A stretch of DNA of 50,249 bases from a virus. Positions 16,130 to 23,078 of this stretch are shown piece after piece. The stretch is from IMG/VR virus record IMGVR_UViG_3300030906_000025, positions 1-50,249 of that record; one strand, 5' to 3'. The position numbers and the translations under genes are program-made. Below the pieces are notes generated by a model. It saw only the letters and a list, made by a program, of their open reading frames with translations, ran no database searches and was not told where the DNA came from. Position 1 is the first letter of the stretch; the number at the start of each line of letters is the position of its first letter.

Positions 16130-16873
16130 CTAGCTGATCGCTGCCCAGATCGTCGCGGCGAGGTTGCCCGACGCCGAGCCCAGCGTCACCGACTGCGGCA
16201 TCGCCGTCTGCGACGTACCCGAGGACAGGAACCGGCCCGTCGCCGTGGCCAGGCCGGCGTTGCCGATCGAGACGCCGCCGGGCTTGAGCGCCGACCCTGA
16301 GGCCAGGGTGATCGCGGTGCCGCCGTTGCACAGCACCCCAACGTAGTAGGCACCCGGGGCGGCGCTCACTACGGGGCTCGCCCAGGCAGCGGTGATCAGG
16401 CCAGCGCTGGCGAAGGCCGTGCTCTGGTCAGCCGAGATCGCGATCTGCGTGCCGGTCGAGTTGAACAGCGCCAGGTAGTTCTCGGACGCGGTCAGTGTGC
16501 CACCTGCCGTAGATACCTCGACGAGTCCGTTGGTGAGGGTCTGCTGCTGCGTCACGATGACCTTCGAGAGGTACACGACCCCCGCGGTGGTCAGGAACGT
16601 CGATGCCGCTGCGGCCGGGTCGAAGGACCAGGCGATCAGACCGGAGTCCGCGGCCGTCGGGTCCGGGTTCTTCAGCGAGGTGACATTGCCGGAGGTGTCC
16701 ATGAACACGGCGACGCCGTACTGGGAGTAGACGACAGCACCACCGGACGGGGTCGCGGGGGCAGTGGTCTGATTGGTCAGGTTCGCGCCCCGGTTGACGG
16801 TCAGGTGGTCAACGGTGATGTCGGTGTTGACGCGTCCGGTGACGACGGGTTCCTGCTCGCCTGCCTGGGCCAT
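16130..16873 (-). CDS. Virion surface protein sharing a fibre C-terminal domain
   Basis: 247 residues. I chose the ATG giving MAQAGEQEPVVTGRVNTDIT because GGAGC precedes it. After a short N-terminal hinge, residues ~75-247 align by eye with the last ~177 residues of the 830-residue fibre gene: SGLIAWSFDP against QGLIAWNYDP, ENYLALFNSTGT against ENLIGLYNSSGT, and AYYVGVLCNG against KYYVGFLYNG. The two are paralogues of one beta-rich tip domain. It sits in the head operon, so it may decorate the capsid or neck rather than the tail. Confidence 0.75.
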   Translation of the reverse strand: MAQAGEQEPVVTGRVNTDITVDHLTVNRGANLTNQTTAPATPSGGAVVYSQYGVAVFMDTSGNVTSLKNPDPTAADSGLIAWSFDPAAAASTFLTTAGVVYLSKVIVTQQQTLTNGLVEVSTAGGTLTASENYLALFNSTGTQIAISADQSTAFASAGLITAAWASPVVSAAPGAYYVGVLCNGGTAITLASGSALKPGGVSIGNAGLATATGRFLSSGTSQTAMPQSVTLGSASGNLAATIWAAIS

Positions 16874-17035
16874 GATGCTCCGCTCGTGGGATTTGCCGGG
16901 TGGCCGGTCGTGAAGGGCGCCGCCGTCCATCGGCGCGCGCGGATATCGAACCGTGCGTCACCGTTGCGTAACGTGCTGACGGTGGATCATGTGGCGCTGC
17001 GAAGCTGGCCGCCCACCGAACCCCAGGGGGACACC

Positions 17036-17626
17036 ATGGGACTGTTCAAGAGCAGCAAGCCGACGCCGGTCGACGGGGCGCCGGTGCCGATCGCCGAGTA
17101 CAAGGTCAGCTACCGGGGCGGCCTCGCCGCGCTACCGAAGGCGAAGGTCGGCGAGATTATCCTGCGGACCTGGGACGACCGCTTCGGCCTCAGCCCCACC
17201 ATCGGCAGCAAGAAGTTCTGGCCGCCGCTCAGGATCCCCTACGCCGCGATCAGCGACGTGCAGATCGTCCGCCGGCAGGTCACCGGCGCCGAGGCACTCC
17301 TGTCGGCGGGCTCCCGCAACGGGACACGCGGCCTGGAACAGAACAACAACATCCACATCCACTACACCGACGACACCGGTGCCGCGATCGTGCTCCGCCT
17401 GGAGATGCTCACCGGCTTCAACATCACCACCCAGGCCAAGCGTGCCGCCGAGTTCAACGACCTGCTACAAGCCCGCGGCATCCGGGCGCGGTTCCAGCAG
17501 CCAGTTGCTCAGCCTGGTGTCGGCTCTGTCGCGGATGAGCTCGGAAAGCTGCAGCAGCTGGCCGCGTCGGGCGTACTGTCGCCCGAGGAGTTCGCTGCGG
17601 CGAAGGCCCGGCTGCTCGGCCTGTAG
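17036..17626 (+). CDS. SHOCT-domain cargo gene (moron)
   Basis: 196 residues, on the strand opposite to all its neighbours. The ATG has an AGGGGG ribosome site seven bases upstream. The first ~140 residues are beta-rich with RIPYAAISDVQIVRRQVTG, suggestive of a bacterial PH/GRAM-like fold; the last 30, DELGKLQQLAASGVLSPEEF, are a SHOCT motif, usually an oligomerisation tail. It sits alone between portal and fibre-like genes, the classical arrangement of a moron expressed in the lysogen. Function unknown; host membrane or stress related roles are guesses. Confidence 0.75.
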   Translation: MGLFKSSKPTPVDGAPVPIAEYKVSYRGGLAALPKAKVGEIILRTWDDRFGLSPTIGSKKFWPPLRIPYAAISDVQIVRRQVTGAEALLSAGSRNGTRGLEQNNNIHIHYTDDTGAAIVLRLEMLTGFNITTQAKRAAEFNDLLQARGIRARFQQPVAQPGVGSVADELGKLQQLAASGVLSPEEFAAAKARLLGL

Positions 17627-17634
17627 GGGCCCGG

Positions 17635-17700
17635 TCAGCCGATCTCCTTCTGGATCAGGGGAAGCACGTCCTGCGCCCTGGTGGGATGTCCGGTAGGCAT
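17635..17700 (-). CDS. Possible 21-residue peptide after the portal
   Basis: A complete tiny frame reads MPTGHPTRAQDVLPLIQKEI plus G, with a strong GGGAGGTGACC ribosome site that is also the end of the portal gene. It could be a leader or a remnant of a longer gene cut when the SHOCT gene, which ends nine bases away, was inserted. Nothing in the peptide indicates a function. Confidence 0.35.
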   Translation of the reverse strand: MPTGHPTRAQDVLPLIQKEIG

Positions 17701-17702
17701 GG

Positions 17703-19310
17703 TCACCTCCCTGCTCCTACGAGTTCGCGGGCAGGCGGGAGTTCGGCGAGGGCCTGGGTGCGGCGCGCCCGGTAGGTGCGCCGCCATTCCTCGTCGAGGC
17801 TCTCGCGGGGCCCCGTGCCTTGCGGCAGGTCGCCGGCCAGGCCGGGGCCGTCCTCGGGGCCGAGCGGCGACGCGTCGAACGGGACGGGCTGGACAACGGG
17901 CGGCTCAACGGGATCCGGCTTGCTGAGCGTCACCGGGGTGCCGGGTGTCGGGGCGTCGGGCTCCAGGGAGGTGCCCTTGAGCTTCATGGCAATGCCGGCC
18001 TTGGACATGGCGTCCATGTCGGACCACTTGACGAGGTTCTGGCGGTCGACCAGGACCGGGTCGTCGCCGCCGTCGACGGGGGGTTCGCCGATCTCGTCGC
18101 GGACGCGGTTCAGGGTGTAGGAGCCGTTGCGCAGGCGGGTGTCGCGGATGTTCTCAACGGTCGTCGAGTCGCGGTAGTCGATCTCGGGGAATTCGAGGTG
18201 CCAGTCCTCGATGCCGAAGCCCTGCTGCAGCAGATGAAAGTTGATCTTCTCCAGGACGAGGGACTGCACCGGGATGATGGTGTTGATTCGCAGCGTTTTG
18301 TCCTGAGACTCCCCAGTGCCGCCGCCCAGGTTGCCGGACTCGATGATCCCCAGCTTGCCCGGCGGGACACCAAACGTGGCGATGATCTCGTCGCGCAGTT
18401 GCTTGCTGGCGGCCAGGTAGTCGGTGACCTTGCGCGGGTCCAGGACCTCGACCTTGCCGTCGCCGGTCGTGATCGTGGGGTTGCCGACCGCCTTCGGCCC
18501 CAGATTGAAGACCATGTACTGCTCGCGCCACCGCTGCACCTCAGTGTCGGACAGGTGCCCGAGGTCGACGTGGATCCGCGGCGGGTCGCCCCGGCGGAAA
18601 CACTCCTTGATCGTCGCTTCGGTGAACAGCCACGCCGTCACCGGCAGCAGTGCCTTCTGCGTCGGACCCACCCCGTAGGAGCCACCCCGCGGCGCGTCCA
18701 GCGAGATGTGGATGACCTGCTCCGGAGTGAACTCGGCCGTCCGCGTGCCGCCCAGGCCGTCCACAACCTGGATGTACCCGGTGACCTCGCCGTGCGCGTC
18801 CGCGACGACCGTCATCGTCGTCGAGTCCAGGGTGTACAGCGCGACCGGCTCGCCCAGCAGCGTCACGATCTCGATGTACGCGTCCCCGAACAAGTTCAGG
18901 TCGATCACAGCGGACCGCAGGAGCTGCACCATGTCCTGGCGCGGGTTCACATACCGCATCAGGCGGCGCAGCCGTGTCACCTCGGGCGTGTCCGGCGGCA
19001 CTGTCCCGTCGTCCGACAGCGCATCCGACACCACCTGCAGGCCGCCCGCAGTGACCGTGCGTGCGATCAGATCGATCGGCGCGGCCACCCACGGGCACGT
19101 CAGGTACGCCTGGTACAGCTGCGTCATGACCTGCTGGCGTTCCTGGCTGTACGCTGCCGCGGTGCGCGACGTCGTCGGCATGAGCGCCGTGCCGTACTCG
19201 TAGCCGATACGCTGCGCGCCCGCCGCAGCCGAAGCCGACGGACCGGCCGGGGCGGCCTCGGCTACCGGGGTCCGGCGGAAGGCATCGCGGATACGTGCTC
19301 CTAGCCCCAC
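17703..19310 (-). CDS. Portal protein
   Basis: Dodecameric DNA channel at the capsid vertex. 535 residues of the HK97 (SPP1/HK97-type) portal family. The core shows YLTCPWVAAPIDLIARTVTA at the N-terminal wing, LNLFGDAYIEIV and ALYTLDSTTMTVV strands, EQVIHISLDAPRGGSYGVGP, and the stem/channel helix region KQLRDEIIATFGVPPGKLGI. The C-terminal ~90 residues are Pro-rich and disordered, then basic. It overlaps the end of the large terminase gene by ten bases, as expected for a packaging-to-head operon. Confidence 0.95.
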   Translation of the reverse strand: MGLGARIRDAFRRTPVAEAAPAGPSASAAAGAQRIGYEYGTALMPTTSRTAAAYSQERQQVMTQLYQAYLTCPWVAAPIDLIARTVTAGGLQVVSDALSDDGTVPPDTPEVTRLRRLMRYVNPRQDMVQLLRSAVIDLNLFGDAYIEIVTLLGEPVALYTLDSTTMTVVADAHGEVTGYIQVVDGLGGTRTAEFTPEQVIHISLDAPRGGSYGVGPTQKALLPVTAWLFTEATIKECFRRGDPPRIHVDLGHLSDTEVQRWREQYMVFNLGPKAVGNPTITTGDGKVEVLDPRKVTDYLAASKQLRDEIIATFGVPPGKLGIIESGNLGGGTGESQDKTLRINTIIPVQSLVLEKINFHLLQQGFGIEDWHLEFPEIDYRDSTTVENIRDTRLRNGSYTLNRVRDEIGEPPVDGGDDPVLVDRQNLVKWSDMDAMSKAGIAMKLKGTSLEPDAPTPGTPVTLSKPDPVEPPVVQPVPFDASPLGPEDGPGLAGDLPQGTGPRESLDEEWRRTYRARRTQALAELPPARELVGAGR

Positions 19311-21838
19311 GGTCCACCGCCCCCCGTCGCGACGGGGAAACCGCCGAAGCTCGTCGGCAGCTGCGCCGGAGGGAGAGGAACGGTGACCGCGGGTTGGGCC
19401 TGCGGGTCGACGTGGGTTGTCTCAGGCTCTTCGCCAGGGAAGTGCCAGCGGGACTCACCACCGATCGACATGATCAGGTAGCGGCAGTTGTGCACCAGGA
19501 CGCCGTTGGCGAAGTACTCCTCGACGTCTTCGACGGAAAGGTTGTATACGTCAGCCCGTCCGGCGTCGGACAGTCCAAGAACATGCGCGGGAGCAATTTC
19601 GGGTCGAGGCGTAGCGATTGATGCGGAACGTCTCGCCGCAGCCCTCGCACGTGCGGTCCACGTCGTCGATTCCGCTCGCCTTTCGGGCATAGGCGCGGCA
19701 CTTCCCAGAACAAAACCGCGTCGATTCGTTGCGGTCGGTAGTTTCGAACACCTCGCCGCAATGCGCGCACGCCAGCGTGCGCGGCTCGCGCCCGATCCAA
19801 GCTCGCCTTCCGTTCTCGGAGTGCCAGGCACGCCCCTCGTCGCTGCGGTGCCATTCTGCGGCCAGCTGCTGGTTAGCCGCCCATGCCGTGCGCTGAGCAT
19901 CGCTCCGCGGCTGATCCCCGTGATGAGAGCGGTGGACCTCGTTGGGCACACAGACGAGATTGTCGATCGAGTTGTTGTCTGGATCGTGGTCCCGATGATG
20001 GGTATCGAAGCCCTCGGGTATCGGGCCGTGTGCAGCCTTCCAGATTTCCTGATGGAGGCGGCCGACGCCGCGCGCGCGATGACTCCCGCCTGGCGTGAAG
20101 TAGACCTGTTCAGTTCTGCGCTTGGCGTCCGGATAGCGGCGGAAAGTGATGCCGTTGAAGACGACAGATTCAACCCTTGGGCGCTTGCGTGGCATGTCTG
20201 AATTCTATCAAGGTATCTCAGGGAATCGAGCCGAACGAAGCCTTCCCCCTGCACGAAGACGGGATGATTCCCGGTTCCAATCAGCTCGCGTCCGTTGCTC
20301 ATTGAGACCTTGAGTACGGGCTGCGCAATGCCAGTGCGAGCTGAGTCGCGCACCCGTCGCCACCCCTGTCGGGTCATCACTTCGTCGCCGACGCGGACGT
20401 CCTCGATGGGGACGTCGCCGCGGCTCGTGGAGATCAGCGTCCCGGCAACGAAGCAGGCGTCGTACCAATGGTCTGGGCCATCGGTGTCGACGTCCTCCGG
20501 CCGGTGCGGATCGCGCGGCAGCTCGCCCATGGTCTTCGTGAACTGCGGGCAGGCGCCGTCGAGGATATGCAGCAGCGGGCAGGTCGCCCAACCGAGTTCG
20601 CGGTGGTAGGCGCACGCTGGCGCTTCGGCGAGGTAGGTGTGCATGCGGGCCTTGCCGCCGAGCCGGTCGGTGTCGGCCTTCGTCAGGTGCAGGCCCTCGG
20701 TCGCCATCTGATCGGCCGGCGGGAGCGAGGACCCCGTCTTGCCCCACATGGCGGGGTCGGCCGCGATCGCCAGCACATGATGGCCGGCGTTGGCGTCGAG
20801 GATCTGCCGGGCCTGCTCGCGCTCCGGTGTCTGGACCATCGTCAGCTCGCGGTAGAACCACAGCCGCCCGTCGCCGTCCTTCGCCGCGGCCAGGTACACC
20901 GACGGCGCTGCCCAGCCGTAGTCCATGCCGCCGCGCCGCTGCCACGATGCGGGCAGCTCGCACGGCGGGACGACGATCCGGTCGCGCTTCCAGTCCGGGA
21001 ACGCGGCGTCAGGCATCGCGGACCAGTCCCCGTCCTTGATGCGTGCACGCAGGTCCGGGTCAGCGATGCCTTCGAGGCTCTTCTCGTAGTCGCCGACGTA
21101 CGGATTGTCGGACGCCTTCGCGGGGATGAAGATCCGGCGCCGCCCGGCCCTGTCGACGATCTCCTTGGTGCCGTAGTCGGTGGCGTCGACGTAGTCGTCC
21201 TTGACGACGCCGTGCCCGATGTGGCCGGGGTTGCTGGCGGAGCGTGCGCCGAGGCAGGGCACGCCTTCGACGCCGGAGCGGATGCGCGTGTAGAGGAAGT
21301 CCACGACTTCAGGCGGCATCGTGGTGCGCTCATCGATGACGAGCATGTTGATCTCCGCGCTACTGAGCGCGGCGGCCTCTTCCATGTTCTTCGCGTGCGC
21401 GAACGTCAGGATCGAGTTGCCGGGGAACCGCAGCTCGTACTTCGAGCCGTTCCAGATTCCGCCGACCGCCTTGGCGTAGTTGTATCGCGCCAGGTTCCGC
21501 AGCACCGACTGGTTCAGCTGCGGGAACGTCTTGCGGAACCAGAAGATCTGGATGCCGGGGAAGCGGACGCAGGTGCGGATGACCAGGGCCAGCAAGCTCT
21601 GGGACTTGCCGCCGCCGCCAGCCCCGCCGTAGAGCACGTCGAGGTCTTCGTCGGGCAGGGCAAGGAACCGCTCCTGCGGGCAAGTCCCGCACATCGGCGG
21701 CAAGTCGGCCTCGGGGGTCCCGGCCAGTCGGGCGAGGACCCGCGGCTTGCAGACCGGTTCGAAGCCCAGCACCGTCAGCGTGTCGGGCTTCTCGAACTCC
21801 CGGGCCGCGTACTCGGCCCAGTCCATGGTGGCGGTCAT
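19301..21838 (-). CDS. terL: Terminase large subunit interrupted by an intein
   Basis: DNA packaging motor and nuclease. 845 residues as translated; the mature protein after splicing would be 522. Walker A is GGAGGGGKSQS (~71-81), Walker B is INMLVIDERT (~163-171). The nuclease begins with GGMDYGWAAPSVYLAAA and AADPAMWGKTG; its last metal-binding Asp is in DHWYDA, directly followed by the intein (residues 462-784) and then CRYLIMSIGG. The intein therefore sits in the active site motif, so an unspliced protein should be inactive. C-terminal tail Pro/Gly-rich. Confidence 0.93.
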   Translation of the reverse strand: MTATMDWAEYAAREFEKPDTLTVLGFEPVCKPRVLARLAGTPEADLPPMCGTCPQERFLALPDEDLDVLYGGAGGGGKSQSLLALVIRTCVRFPGIQIFWFRKTFPQLNQSVLRNLARYNYAKAVGGIWNGSKYELRFPGNSILTFAHAKNMEEAAALSSAEINMLVIDERTTMPPEVVDFLYTRIRSGVEGVPCLGARSASNPGHIGHGVVKDDYVDATDYGTKEIVDRAGRRRIFIPAKASDNPYVGDYEKSLEGIADPDLRARIKDGDWSAMPDAAFPDWKRDRIVVPPCELPASWQRRGGMDYGWAAPSVYLAAAKDGDGRLWFYRELTMVQTPEREQARQILDANAGHHVLAIAADPAMWGKTGSSLPPADQMATEGLHLTKADTDRLGGKARMHTYLAEAPACAYHRELGWATCPLLHILDGACPQFTKTMGELPRDPHRPEDVDTDGPDHWYDACFVAGTLISTSRGDVPIEDVRVGDEVMTRQGWRRVRDSARTGIAQPVLKVSMSNGRELIGTGNHPVFVQGEGFVRLDSLRYLDRIQTCHASAQGLNLSSSTASLSAAIRTPSAELNRSTSRQAGVIARAASAASIRKSGRLHTARYPRASIPIIGTTIQTTTRSTISSVCPTRSTALITGISRGAMLSARHGRLTSSWPQNGTAATRGVPGTPRTEGELGSGASRARWRARIAARCSKLPTATNRRGFVLGSAAPMPERRAESTTWTARARAAARRSASIATPRPEIAPAHVLGLSDAGRADVYNLSVEDVEEYFANGVLVHNCRYLIMSIGGESRWHFPGEEPETTHVDPQAQPAVTVPLPPAQLPTSFGGFPVATGGGGPWG
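19551..20195 (-). CDS. HNH endonuclease nested out of frame within the TerL intein
   Basis: 214 residues on the same strand as terL but in a different reading frame. It starts MPRKRPRVESVVFNGITFRR; the HNH core is FDTHHRDHDPDNNSIDNLVC followed by NEVHRSHHG. Two Cys modules follow, CAHCGEVFETTD...CSGKC and CEGCGETFRI...CSRAC, probably zinc-binding DNA contacts. It has its own ATG, no ribosome site, and TAGAAT ending six bases upstream, so it may be transcribed separately and leaderless. It would promote homing of the intein without being part of it. Confidence 0.88.
   Translation of the reverse strand: MPRKRPRVESVVFNGITFRRYPDAKRRTEQVYFTPGGSHRARGVGRLHQEIWKAAHGPIPEGFDTHHRDHDPDNNSIDNLVCVPNEVHRSHHGDQPRSDAQRTAWAANQQLAAEWHRSDEGRAWHSENGRRAWIGREPRTLACAHCGEVFETTDRNESTRFCSGKCRAYARKASGIDDVDRTCEGCGETFRINRYASTRNCSRACSWTVRRRTG
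20196..20207 (-). promoter_or_regulatory. Candidate leaderless -10 element for nested HNH gene
   Basis: TAGAAT, then TCAGAC, then the HNH ATG. The local sequence is AT-rich for this genome. The pattern matches the one before the other HNH gene. Confidence 0.45.
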
Positions 21839-21853
21839 TGCCGCCCCCTCGGC

Positions 21854-22621
21854 TCAGCTGATCAGAGCCCGCAGGTGACGCGGCACGATGTCGGGGACTC
21901 GGGCGAGCTGCTCCGGCGTCAGGTTCAGGTCGTTGAGAATTCCCCTGATTGCCTGAGCAACCTGCTCGCCCTGGCTCTCCGCCAACTTGACGCGGCGCTC
22001 CTCGATGCCCGCCTTGATGGCCTCGGCACAGACGCGCACCAGGTGGGTGCGCTCCTGCTGATAGAGGCGCAGCCAGATACTGGCGACGGCCTCATGGGTC
22101 TCACCCCAGTCCTCGCCGCCCTCCTTACGCCTCGTGCGACCCCAGATGAGCGGGTTCTCACCGTCGCCGTCGGGCGCTTCCGCCTCGATTTCCTGGACGC
22201 GACCGCGAAGCCACGCGACATGCCCGGCCGTCCACTGGACTTCGTCGAGGAGCGCCTCGACGGCGGTCGTCTCGATCTTCAGGCCGTAGGTGGCCACGAG
22301 TTTCCTCGCTCTCTCCTCGGCGACCCGAGTCTTCGCGACCTTGAGGGCCTGCGGCGTCTTGCCGCCGTGGAACCCGCAGACCCGCTGCCCAGGAAGCGCC
22401 GGGCACGGACACCGGCCCCCGGGGTCCTTCGGATGGTTCTTCGACAGGTGCGCGGTGCAGCGTTTCTCGTCCGGGATGGGGCGGTGCCGCGAGCAGAACT
22501 CCTCGCCGGGTAGTGCGGGCTGCCGGCAGGGCTGGCCGACCAGATCCGGGCGCCGCTTGTACTTGTCGCTGTACGTCCCGGCGCAAGGATGGTCGCCCGG
22601 CCGCGGCCGGCGCCTCGTCAT
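21854..22621 (-). CDS. terS: Terminase small subunit
   Basis: Recognises phage DNA for packaging. 255 residues; the ATG overlaps the stop of the upstream gene (ATGA). The N-terminal third carries paired Cys/His blocks (CRQPALPGEEFCSRH and CPCPALPGQRVCGFHGG), the zinc-like lead often seen in Streptomyces phage small terminases, followed by KTPQALKVAKTRVAEERARK. The rest is helical (TAGHVAWLRGRVQEIEAE; QQERTHLVRVCAEAIKAGI). It lies directly before terL with 15 bases between. Confidence 0.85.
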   Translation of the reverse strand: MTRRRPRPGDHPCAGTYSDKYKRRPDLVGQPCRQPALPGEEFCSRHRPIPDEKRCTAHLSKNHPKDPGGRCPCPALPGQRVCGFHGGKTPQALKVAKTRVAEERARKLVATYGLKIETTAVEALLDEVQWTAGHVAWLRGRVQEIEAEAPDGDGENPLIWGRTRRKEGGEDWGETHEAVASIWLRLYQQERTHLVRVCAEAIKAGIEERRVKLAESQGEQVAQAIRGILNDLNLTPEQLARVPDIVPRHLRALIS

Positions 22622-23067
22622 CAGCTGCTCCCTACCGGGGCGGCGGTCCAGTGCGCTGGCAGTTCCTGCACGGGCAGCACTGTCGGCACCGCGGGTTCGG
22701 GTGTGCACCCGCAGTCGGGGAGTGTCGCCGAGTTGGGTCCGGCGCAGTCTGCGGCGTGGACGAGCGCGGCGGCGTCCATGGCGATGGCGTGGCCGCCGCA
22801 GGCGTACACGGCGTGCGTGTAGTCGCTGGTGTCGGGCATGGGGCCTTCGACGGGCGGCGGCTTCTGCACGTCGCGGAGCAGGTACCGCTCGGCCCGGCGG
22901 CCGGTCTCCGCGGCCTGCTCGGTGTCGAGTTCGGCCGCGGTGAGGCGGCGTCGCCACTGCACGAGCGGCACCGTGGTGCAGCCGGTGCCGTGGCAGCCCG
23001 GGCGCGGCGCGGGCGGCTTCGCGGTCCGGACCGGGGCAGGTGGCGGGGTGGGCTTGGCGAGGTCCAT
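22621..23067 (-). CDS. Cys-containing small protein before terS, unknown
   Basis: 148 residues; the ATG has AAAGGAG seven bases upstream. Pro-rich start (MDLAKPTPPPAPVRTAKPPA), then PGCHGTGCTTVPLVQWRRRL and a C-terminal HAADCAGPNSATLPDCGC. The Cys/His pairs suggest metal binding. It is coupled to terS by an ATGA overlap, so a packaging or assembly helper role is plausible but unproven. Confidence 0.7.
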   Translation of the reverse strand: MDLAKPTPPPAPVRTAKPPAPRPGCHGTGCTTVPLVQWRRRLTAAELDTEQAAETGRRAERYLLRDVQKPPPVEGPMPDTSDYTHAVYACGGHAIAMDAAALVHAADCAGPNSATLPDCGCTPEPAVPTVLPVQELPAHWTAAPVGSS

Positions 23068-23078
23068 GGCCGCTCCTT

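Larger units (their letters stand above)
19487..20455 (-). mobile_element. Intein in TerL nuclease motif
   Basis: 323 codons. Block A is C1-FVAGTLISTSRGDVP, block B GTGNHPVFVQ, and the C-terminal blocks are DVYNLSVEDVEEYFANG and VLVHN with Cys+1 of the host protein. All catalytic residues for class 1 splicing look present (C1, block B Thr/His, terminal H-N, C+1). The region between the splicing halves is open in the host frame but translates to an Arg/Ala/Ser-rich, shadow-like linker, because an HNH gene is encoded there in another frame. Splicing competence is inferred. Confidence 0.85.
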
